DNA from: Pyrodictium sp.
Lineage (GTDB): Archaea > Thermoproteota > Thermoprotei_A > Sulfolobales > Pyrodictiaceae
DNA length: 5,816 nucleotides
Direction of reading: 5' to 3'
Assembly: GCA_015662475.1 (NCBI GenBank)
Contig: DQUB01000120.1
Coordinates: 1-5,816, forward strand
The translations under genes and the position numbers were made by a program. Under the pieces are notes generated by a model. It made no database searches. It had not been told where the DNA came from and saw nothing but the letters and a program-made list of their open reading frames with translations. This document shows positions 1 to 5,196 of this stretch, piece by piece (the stretch's first letter is position 1; every line of letters starts with the position of its first letter).

Positions 1-775
1 GGGGGTTCAACCCAAAGCTTGGCCCGGTAGAAGCAGCTCTTCTCTACGGTGTAGCTGGTGGTACACCAGCCTACCTCTCTTTGACGAGCCCGTATGGCTG
101 TTGCGACAGGAGCTTCGAGAACCACGAACATATCTAGCTGTACTTCGTGCTGTAGCTGAGGGAAAGCTTGAACCTAGCGAGGCTGCTCAAGCTGCAAGCG
201 TAGATTCTAGGAGTATTGGACGCTACATCGAGGTTCTCGAAGAACTAGACATAGTTGGGAGAGTACGCCCACTGGGCAAGAGAAGACCTGTCCAAATACG
301 GTTCAAGGACAACTTCTTTAGGTTTTGGTTCAAGTTCATACTCCCCCAAGAAGCTTGATAGAGGCAGGCGCAATAGAGAAAGTCTATAGCGCCATAGTTG
401 GAGAACTAGACGACTGCATGGGCAAAACATTGAGGAAACCATAGCACCACAAATAGCCATGCGCATGATAGACGAAGGACTCATACCAGTAGAACCGCGC
501 CAAGTAGGCCCTTGGTGGCATCGAGACCTAGAAATAGACCTTGTAGCGTGAAACCCCGGCAAAGCAACAGCATTTATAGAAGCAAAATGGGCTAAGATGA
601 GCAGCACAGATGCACGAAAAACACTCTACAAGCTAGAGGAGAAAGCAAGAGAAACTGGGCTATCCTCGCCAAAAACTATTATGTACTGCTAGCGCGAAAA
701 CTCGACAAACCAATACTCGAAGAACACCACATAGCAGTAGACCTGGCATGGCTGTACAAAACAGGAAGATCATAA
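1..775 (+). pseudogene. Decayed archaeal AAA ATPase with DUF234 C-terminal domain (3' part only)
   Basis: This is the C-terminal part of an archaeal P-loop ATPase of the DUF234 type, continuing off the left edge, so the Walker motifs are not visible. Family-like sequence can be followed through five segments in changing frames. At 3-80 it reads through ALLYGVAGGTPAYLS. At 80-346 it gives LFDEPVWLLRQELREPRTY and then a winged-helix region ending FKDNFFRFWFKFI. At 352-430 it gives SLIEAGAIEKV to MGKT. At 432-671 it gives VGPWWHRDLEIDL and FIEAKW, matching the nuclease-like D...ExK core of DUF234. At 674-775 it gives NYYVLLARKLDKP and ends in TAA. An in-frame TGA lies at 549-551. Three of the frame changes fit loss of one base from a short homopolymer. 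The change near 80 seems also to have removed about 20-30 residues compared with relatives as I remember them. The longest single-frame piece (101-358) should not be called as a gene. The family identity is well supported; the ancestral role is unknown. Confidence 0.88.
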
Positions 776-906
776 AACCAGCACCATGCAAACAAGCGTA
801 AAACCAACACTTAGAAGAACGAGAACCTCTCAAACAGACCACATAGGCCAAAAACACACCCTCTACAAGCTGCAATATCGCTCATAGTTGAACAGGTTAC
901 TGGTGT

Positions 907-925
907 GGATGGTATACTCCCATCC
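907..925. other. Small hairpin in the convergent intergenic gap
   Basis: GGATGG at 907-912 and CCATCC at 920-925 form a perfect 6-bp stem around a 7-nt loop. It lies between the pseudogene end (775) and the stop codon of the convergent minus-strand gene (961), so it could mark the 3' end of that transcript. There is no T run beside it, and archaeal termination usually depends on T-rich tracts, so it may well be chance. Nothing else in 776-960 is clearly functional. Confidence 0.2.
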
Positions 926-960
926 TAGAAGCTTGGCCCATACCAGAAGTCCTCAACATG

Positions 961-1617
961 TTAGAGTATTGTTGCTATTTTATTTGCCGCTTCTAGGCTT
1001 AGCATAGCCATTCTATGCAAGGTTTGTGGGTTGTGTGGCAGTTTTGCTGATAGGTAGAAGCGTGGTGGTTTTGGTACTGCTGCTATATGGCCAACGTATT
1101 CCGGGCCTATTCTCTCAACATACTGTTCAAGTATGTCAAGCAGATGTTGCGAGCCAGCGGTGTAACAAGCTTCATACTTCTTGCCTCCTAACACTACTCT
1201 TTCACACATCATCTTCGAGGCTCTAGGACCTATAGCATGTCTTGCTCCAAGTCTGTAGTAGCCTTTACGTATCAAGTGTGCCTCTTTAAGGCCTGGTATT
1301 TCGAGCTCGTAGACAAAGACTATTTTGTCGTGGCGGCGTAGTAGGAGTGAGAATGGTAGGTAGAGGAGAGCCTGTCTAGGCAACATTGTTATGGTTATTG
1401 CAGCTTTTCTAGCCAATCCCTTGTCAAAGGTGTAGTAGGCTGTGTAGCCGACATAGAGCCCTATTAAGACATACTCTTTGTCAATGGGCTTTAGAGCCTC
1501 TTCTAGAACCTCTGCAGCCTGTTTCAAAAGCTCTAAATTCTTCCTCCTACCACGGTAGAACTGTATTGTTGTTAGAGCTGCAACACCAACTAGAATGCTG
1601 AAGAATAGTAAACTCAT
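961..1617 (-). CDS. Membrane-anchored uncharacterised archaeal protein, co-translated with the Get3-like ATPase
   Basis: This is a 218-residue protein of unknown function. Residues about 2-20 (SLLFFSILVGVAALTTIQF) form one hydrophobic segment, followed by basic YRGRRK. The positive-inside rule therefore puts the rest in the cytoplasm. Residues 27-43 are predicted helical and charged (NLELLKQAAEVLEEALK). A soluble mixed domain follows, with KEYVLIGLYVGYTA (47-60), MLPRQALLYLPFSLLL (78-93) and HLIRKGYYRLGARH (114-127). I recall similar anchored proteins in other archaea but cannot name a family. No enzyme motif is visible. The ATG at 1617 overlaps the TGA of the upstream ATPase as ATGA, which is strong evidence for translational coupling and a functional link. 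The gene ends in TAA at 963-961. That it acts as a membrane partner of the ATPase is inference from position only. The CDS itself is secure. Confidence 0.85.
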   Translation of the reverse strand: MSLLFFSILVGVAALTTIQFYRGRRKNLELLKQAAEVLEEALKPIDKEYVLIGLYVGYTAYYTFDKGLARKAAITITMLPRQALLYLPFSLLLRRHDKIVFVYELEIPGLKEAHLIRKGYYRLGARHAIGPRASKMMCERVVLGGKKYEACYTAGSQHLLDILEQYVERIGPEYVGHIAAVPKPPRFYLSAKLPHNPQTLHRMAMLSLEAANKIATIL

Positions 1618-2606
1618 TTCCTAAAACCCTCTAACGCGCCAAGCTTCTCGGCAATCACCTCAAGAGAAGCAAGTCCTTTAAGCCCTTGCGGTATGTAGGG
1701 CAGCAAGGCTTTTGGCAAGCCAGTAAACTCTTTCTCAACTCTCTCGAGAATGTTCTCCTGTCTCCTATACTCTGCTTCAAGGATGGGATTTCCTCTAGCC
1801 ATTTCCCACCCAAGAACCCTGTTCACAACCACACCTCCAACAGGTATTCTAAACCTCTTTAAAAAGTTGTAGACTCTCAACGCTTCTAGTAGTGGGAGTT
1901 CTTCTGGGGTTAGAACTAGGTAAATGCGAGTCCTACTAGCGTCTCGAAGAACCTCGTAAGCCCGCTGATAGATCTTATAAGCTGACAACAGCTCTTTAAA
2001 GACAGGATCTTCGCTTGCATCTGTAGGCAGTTCAACCTCCCTATCCCCAATTCGGACCTTTAGCCTACCCATTACCCTCTCAAGCATCTTCCTCCTCTCG
2101 AGAATAGCTTTCCTAACCTCAAGAAGCTTTTCAACCCATTGGATTGAGATGAAGGGTAGTGAGAGGATGCGTGTCATTAGACCGGTAGGAGGAGGATCTA
2201 TAACTAGGTAGTCATAGTCTCTCTCGGCCCTGTCTATGAGACGTATAAATGCTTCTAGAAGAGCATGCTCTTCAACACCTGGTGCATACCTTACAACGTC
2301 TAGGTAGCGTTCGATGTTAAACACTTTCAAGTGTCGATAGAAGTAGTGGAGTTTCTCGCTCAACTCTTCCACAAATTTTGCTATTACAGCATTGTAGTCT
2401 AGCTCTGCTGCATATAGGTTATCAACAACTTTTCTAGGTTCTCCAGAAAGCCTTGTACACAGCACATCACCTAGATTGTGAGCAGGATCTATGCTTACAA
2501 CGAGAACACGATAACCGCGTTTAGCAAGCAGCAAAGCATATGCTGCAGCACTAGTAGTTTTACCAACACCACCTTTACCAACAAACATTCTGATGTAGCC
2601 TGGCAA
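1614..2606 (-). CDS. ArsA/Get3-family ATPase, single-domain, without the CxxC motif
   Basis: This is a soluble P-loop ATPase of the ArsA/Get3 (TRC40) family, 330 residues, one nucleotide-binding domain. Visible motifs: deviant Walker A GKGGVGKTT (10-18) with the intradimer lysine K11; switch I DPAHNLGD (40-47); switch II DPPPTG (137-142), where Get3 has DTAPTG; PGVEEH (109-114); TPEELPLLEALR (233-244) with N262 in the adenine-contact region; and a C-terminal LPYIPQGLKGLASL. Family members dimerise around ATP and, in eukaryotes, deliver tail-anchored proteins to the ER. Bacterial ArsA drives arsenite export. C50 is the only cysteine, so both the Get3 zinc-binding CxxC and the ArsA metal-binding cysteine triad are absent; arsenite export is unlikely. 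The start is TTG at 2606, with GGGGT just upstream and a stop in frame shortly before it. ATG at 2588 would shorten the first beta strand (IRMFV). The gene overlaps the downstream anchored-protein gene by ATGA. No arsenic genes are nearby. Confidence 0.93.
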   Translation of the reverse strand: MPGYIRMFVGKGGVGKTTSAAAYALLLAKRGYRVLVVSIDPAHNLGDVLCTRLSGEPRKVVDNLYAAELDYNAVIAKFVEELSEKLHYFYRHLKVFNIERYLDVVRYAPGVEEHALLEAFIRLIDRAERDYDYLVIDPPPTGLMTRILSLPFISIQWVEKLLEVRKAILERRKMLERVMGRLKVRIGDREVELPTDASEDPVFKELLSAYKIYQRAYEVLRDASRTRIYLVLTPEELPLLEALRVYNFLKRFRIPVGGVVVNRVLGWEMARGNPILEAEYRRQENILERVEKEFTGLPKALLPYIPQGLKGLASLEVIAEKLGALEGFRK

Positions 2607-2660
2607 ACAGCTACCCCAGTAGGGTTAAGGCTGCTACTAGTCTTAGAGACTTGAATACTC

Positions 2661-2948
2661 CTACGTTATCTCCACAAGACCAGCTATTTCTCCAAGCAGA
2701 TCATCAAGCTTAGAACCTATCGAGGTCATAGCAGCTAGCTCAGGCAGCATGTATGGTGCTAGCTTCACAGCTATAGGGGTGATAGGGGTAGGCAATCCTA
2801 TCAAACTCCCAAGAACCACTACAGCAAACACATTTTCAAGCTCTCTAAGCTCAGCCTCGATATACTCTGTAGCCTGTTCCTGTAGATAGCCTTTGGCAAG
2901 CTTAACAAGTCTAGAGAATAGCTTGTGTAAGGTCCATCCACGTTGCAC
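2661..2948 (-). CDS. Small conserved-looking archaeal protein of unknown function
   Basis: This is a 95-residue protein I cannot name. Residues about 7-38 form a charged amphipathic helix (KLFSRLVKLAKG, then EYIEAELRELEN). A hydrophobic, proline-containing stretch follows (FAVVVLGSLIGLPTPITPIAVKLAPYMLPEL, 41-71), then KLDDLLGEIAG (80-90). The LGS.IGLPTP pattern resembles small archaeal proteins I recall, but I cannot cite a family. The hydrophobic part is interrupted by prolines, so it is more likely membrane-associated or a buried helical hairpin than a clean transmembrane span. I chose GTG at 2948, preceded by GGGTGGGCGG. Starting at ATG 3008 would add 20 atypical residues (two cysteines, many arginines) and place the start inside the 2988-3010 hairpin. 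TTG at 2963 is another possibility. The stop is TAG at 2663-2661. The ATPase start lies 54 bp downstream on the same strand, so co-transcription is likely. A role alongside the ATPase is inference. Confidence 0.75.
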   Translation of the reverse strand: MQRGWTLHKLFSRLVKLAKGYLQEQATEYIEAELRELENVFAVVVLGSLIGLPTPITPIAVKLAPYMLPELAAMTSIGSKLDDLLGEIAGLVEIT

Positions 2949-2987
2949 CTTCCGCCCACCCAAACAACGTCTGTAGCCTGGCAGTAG

Positions 2988-3010
2988 ACATGTTTTGAGA
3001 AAAAACATGT
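2988..3010 (-). terminator. 9-bp-stem hairpin with a T run between cstA-like gene and the ATPase group
   Basis: ACATGTTTT (2988-2996) and AAAACATGT (3002-3010) are perfect reverse complements around a 5-nt loop. On the minus strand the sequence includes TTTTTT (3005-3000), the kind of T tract associated with archaeal termination. It lies 31 bp past the stop codon of the transporter gene and about 40 bp before the preferred start of the 95-residue gene. It could therefore end the transporter transcript or serve as a symmetric operator for the downstream genes. The symmetry is seen; the function is inferred. Confidence 0.5.
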
Positions 3011-3040
3011 TGAACTTTTCAAGCTTGTACTTCGACGAGT

Positions 3041-4933
3041 CTATGTTGTAGCTACCTGTAATGTAGCTGGCTGTTTAGCTCGCATTTCGCGTACCCATAG
3101 GGTGAAGAGTAGCAAGTTGAGAGCTAAACCTACTGCTGTGATTACAGCAACAGCTACACCGGTTACAGCATGTGTTCCACCTTTCGCTAGAAATACTGGG
3201 ACTATTGTAGCCTCATACCATATCAAAGCTATTGTCACTGTAACCCACATGAAGATTGCAGGTGCAATAACTAGGGCTTTGCCAAGCTTTGTTGTTTGAA
3301 CATGTTTTGCAATCCATACGGACACTGTCATTAGGGTTAGACTGCTTAGCAGCTGGTTCATGCCCGCAAAAGCTGGCCAGATTATGAGGAACTGTTTTGT
3401 TGCTGCTAGCGCCATGCCTATTGCTACAGCAATTATAGATGCTACCCATTTGTTTGCAAGCACATTGTATACGTTCTTGCTCTTCTCTCTTAGCGGCTCT
3501 AGAAGTTCTTGCCAAGCAAATCTTGCAAGTCTTGCTGCTGTATCAAGACTTGTTAGCGCAAAAGCTGTCAACCATATTGTTGCAAATATTGTGCCTAGCG
3601 TAACATCTACTCCAAATGCGCTGTTCAACGTGTAGCCATAGCTCTCCGGTATAACACTCCATTTGAGAGCGTTTGCAAGCACTGCATAGTATTTGCCGAA
3701 GACTTCGGGATTAGCAGCCATAGCATTTATAATAGTTTCAACAGGTAGGCTTGAGCTAGCACCTGCCATGCTTGCAACACCAACTTCAGCCGCAATCTTT
3801 TCCAACAAGCTAGCAACCTTGACATTGCCTGCAGCAACAGCTTTTGAAGCACTATCGATTAGCGCTGGTAGACCGTAAGCAGCCATTGTACCCACAATCA
3901 TTGTTGAGAGAAAGCCCTCGGTCTCCATACCACCATAGCCTACTAGAAGACCGTCAAGTTCGCTGGAAAGCTGTTTACTTGTTGTACCAGAACCAACAAG
4001 GCTATGGAATCCTGAGAGAGCACCACATGCTATGACAAGTGGTACTGCTGGCCAGAAGGGCGATGGCTGACCACCAACAACGTTTGCTGCAAACATGGTT
4101 GTTGCTGGGAAGAGTAGTTCACCACCAGCTTTAGCAAGCAATACTATTAATGCTAGACCGCCAAGAGCAAGACTAGTCCACAGTATGAATGCATTCATAT
4201 AGTCTCTAGGTTGTAGGAGAACCCAGACCGGCAGAGATGCAGCTAATATTGTGTAGACTGCTAGTATTAGGAGCCACTGGTTGAACGTAAGGTTTACCAG
4301 CCCGTGAAGCTGAACGTAAAAGCCTATTGTAAGTGCAACTAGTATCGAGACTATTGCAAGTAGTGTGCCACCCTTATAGCCAAGACCCGTCTTGTACATG
4401 GTATAGCCTACAGCTAGTGCAAGGAATATTAGTATGAAGGCAGCAACACCGGCTCCTTGCACTTTAGAGAATAGTGCAGCTATTACAAAGCCGAAAGCCG
4501 CTATTACTAGGAGCAGTGCAAACCAAATGTACGAGTTGAAGGCGTAGAACGCTTTTCTACCAAGATATTTGCCGGCTATCCAGCCAATGCTTCTACCATC
4601 GTGGCGTACACTAGCCATTAGAGCTAGATAGTCGTGAACCACGCCTATAAAGACATTTCCAAACCAGATCCAGAGCACAGCTGGCAACCAACCCCAAGCC
4701 AATGCTATGGCAGGCCCAACAATAGGGCCTGCACCAGCTATCGAGGCAAAATGGTGGCCGTAGAGCACATACCTATTCGCTGGGACATAGTCAATACCAT
4801 CGTATAGTCTATGAGCGGGCGTTTTTCTCTCTGAACTAGCGCCAACAACTCTATACTGTAGATAGCGGCCATGAGTATAGTAGAAGATTATGTAGAGAGC
4901 TAAACCAATTAATATTAGTAGGCCTGCCTCCAA
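3041..4933 (-). CDS. cstA: CstA-family carbon starvation / nutrient uptake transporter
   Basis: This is a polytopic membrane transporter of the CstA family, 630 residues, somewhat shorter than the roughly 700-residue E. coli CstA. Family motifs run its full length: HHFASIAGAGPIVGP (60-73), WFGNVFIGVVHDY (90-102), LLQPRDYMN (239-247), CGALSGFHSLVGSGTTSKQ (303-321), GYGGMETEG (332-340), FALTSLDTAARLARF (458-472) and WPAFAGMNQLL (519-529). The rest is mostly hydrophobic helices, with no frameshift and no missing block. Bacterial relatives take up peptides (CstA) or pyruvate (BtsT) by cation symport; the archaeal substrate cannot be read from sequence. The start is TTG at 4933, fixed by a perfect GGAGGTG seven bases upstream. 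The gene ends in TAG at 3043-3041 and is followed by a hairpin with a T run, so it is probably monocistronic. It is transcribed divergently from the dehydrogenase-like gene. Family assignment is firm; use of the symbol is by homology. Confidence 0.95.
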   Translation of the reverse strand: MEAGLLILIGLALYIIFYYTHGRYLQYRVVGASSERKTPAHRLYDGIDYVPANRYVLYGHHFASIAGAGPIVGPAIALAWGWLPAVLWIWFGNVFIGVVHDYLALMASVRHDGRSIGWIAGKYLGRKAFYAFNSYIWFALLLVIAAFGFVIAALFSKVQGAGVAAFILIFLALAVGYTMYKTGLGYKGGTLLAIVSILVALTIGFYVQLHGLVNLTFNQWLLILAVYTILAASLPVWVLLQPRDYMNAFILWTSLALGGLALIVLLAKAGGELLFPATTMFAANVVGGQPSPFWPAVPLVIACGALSGFHSLVGSGTTSKQLSSELDGLLVGYGGMETEGFLSTMIVGTMAAYGLPALIDSASKAVAAGNVKVASLLEKIAAEVGVASMAGASSSLPVETIINAMAANPEVFGKYYAVLANALKWSVIPESYGYTLNSAFGVDVTLGTIFATIWLTAFALTSLDTAARLARFAWQELLEPLREKSKNVYNVLANKWVASIIAVAIGMALAATKQFLIIWPAFAGMNQLLSSLTLMTVSVWIAKHVQTTKLGKALVIAPAIFMWVTVTIALIWYEATIVPVFLAKGGTHAVTGVAVAVITAVGLALNLLLFTLWVREMRAKQPATLQVATT

Positions 4934-4940
4934 CTACTAG

Positions 4941-4947
4941 CACCTCC
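4941..4947 (-). promoter_or_regulatory. Strong Shine-Dalgarno sequence deciding the TTG start of the CstA-family gene
   Basis: On the minus strand this reads GGAGGTG, a full match to the anti-Shine-Dalgarno end of archaeal 16S rRNA. Seven bases (4940-4934) separate it from TTG at 4933-4931. It settles the choice of a non-ATG start. Confidence 0.85.
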
Positions 4948-4984
4948 GAAACTTTTTCTATGGAAGAGAACTGTTTTCACCCCA

Positions 4985-4993
4985 CATAAAAAG
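4985..4993 (-). promoter_or_regulatory. Candidate TATA box for the CstA-family gene
   Basis: The minus strand reads CTTTTTATG, an A/T-rich box of archaeal TATA type. At the usual 25-27 bp spacing, transcription would begin near 4963, giving a leader of about 30 nt that contains the Shine-Dalgarno sequence. A second candidate, ATTTTTAAGG at 5020-5011 on the same strand, would start transcription near 4990. Neither can be proved from sequence. Confidence 0.4.
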
Positions 4994-5025
4994 AGTAGCT
5001 TGCTGCAAATCCTTAAAAATAGTTA

Positions 5026-5040
5026 ATGTTGAGACAACAT
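5026..5040. promoter_or_regulatory. Interrupted palindrome, candidate operator
   Basis: ATGTTG-AGA-CAACAT is a perfect 6-bp dyad with a 3-bp spacer. It lies just upstream of the distal candidate TATA box of the CstA-family gene (5020-5011), within the divergent intergenic region. A dimeric regulator could bind there. No regulator gene is adjacent in the window, and a dyad of this size can arise by chance. Confidence 0.3.
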
Positions 5041-5084
5041 GTATCCCTGCATCAACTTTTTGTGCTAAGCTGCTCGTATACGTG

Positions 5085-5094
5085 ACACATGTGT
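5085..5094. promoter_or_regulatory. Perfect 10-bp palindrome upstream of the dehydrogenase-like gene
   Basis: ACACATGTGT is a self-complementary 10-mer ending about four bases before the candidate TATA box at 5099-5104, where a regulator would block or assist TATA-binding protein or TFB. A second short palindrome, CGTATACG, sits at 5075-5082. Binding is inference. Confidence 0.3.
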
Positions 5095-5096
5095 AG

Positions 5097-5104
5097 TGTA
5101 TAAG
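5097..5104 (+). promoter_or_regulatory. Candidate TATA box for the dehydrogenase-like gene
   Basis: The sequence TGTATAAG resembles an archaeal TATA box. Transcription would begin near 5127, leaving a leader of about 66 nt before the ATG at 5193. That leader is long enough to hold the GGAG at 5145-5148 and the short upstream reading frame at 5152. Confidence 0.4.
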
Positions 5105-5151
5105 GTTGCAAACATACTACTACAAGCTACCTACTTTTTCTAGCGGAGAAG

Positions 5152-5196
5152 ATGGTGTGTTTAGAGGGTTTAGAGGGTCCTTGGCTTCCACAATGA
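5152..5196 (+). CDS. Possible 14-codon leader peptide coupled to the dehydrogenase-like gene
   Basis: ATG at 5152 opens a short frame coding MVCLEGLEGPWLPQ. Its TGA (5194-5196) overlaps the ATG of the dehydrogenase-like gene (5193-5195) as ATGA. GGAG at 5145-5148 lies three bases before this ATG and six before an in-frame GTG at 5155, so ribosomes could load here and reinitiate on the main gene, which itself has no well-placed Shine-Dalgarno. The alternative is that the same GGAG serves GTG at 5157, in frame with the main gene, giving a 12-residue N-terminal extension and no leader peptide. The sequence alone does not decide. Confidence 0.3.
   Translation: MVCLEGLEGPWLPQ
5161..5178 (+). repeat. 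Perfect tandem 9-bp duplication (TTAGAGGGT x2)
   Basis: TTAGAGGGT occurs twice back to back just before the dehydrogenase-like gene. Each copy holds a partial Shine-Dalgarno core (GAGGG), but the nearer copy ends 14 bases from the ATG, too far for typical use. In the leader frame it encodes a repeated LEG; in the extended frame of the main gene it encodes a repeated FRG. Confidence 0.7.

Noticed and set aside
245..875. Minus-strand open frames opposite the ATPase remnant (245-607 and 660-875).
   Set aside because: The plus-strand translation matches the DUF234 ATPase family through this stretch up to 775. The opposite frames have no recognisable domains and unusual composition.
15..939. An 11-bp direct repeat, AAGCTTGGCCC, at 15-25 and 929-939, flanking the pseudogene.
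   Set aside because: Several 11-bp matches are expected by chance. The first copy is inside ordinary coding sequence of the old ATPase, so it is not a target-site duplication.
1026..1226. A 66-residue plus-strand open frame opposite the membrane-anchored protein gene.
   Set aside because: It is a shadow frame with no domain; the minus-strand gene is supported by its ATGA coupling and ordered protein features.
2594..2983. A 12-bp direct repeat, TGTAGCCTGGCA, at 2594-2605 and 2972-2983, near the starts of the ATPase and 95-residue genes.
   Set aside because: About one 12-bp match is expected by chance in a window this long. One copy is inside or just before coding sequence, and no third full copy supports a regulatory role.
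2949..3008. ATG at 3008 as the start of the small minus-strand gene.
   Set aside because: It lies inside the perfect 9-bp hairpin, and the added 20 residues are unlike the rest. GTG 2948 has a G-rich ribosome-binding stretch just upstream.
2819..3022. A 67-residue alternative minus-strand frame overlapping the 95-residue gene.
   Set aside because: It is a different frame of the same stretch, low in complexity (serine and leucine rich), and lacks the helical pattern and ordered C-terminus of the chosen frame.
3102..4035. Plus-strand open frames (61-91 residues) and a minus-strand alternative frame inside the CstA-family gene.
   Set aside because: They are shadows of a well-supported 630-residue transporter with conserved motifs throughout.
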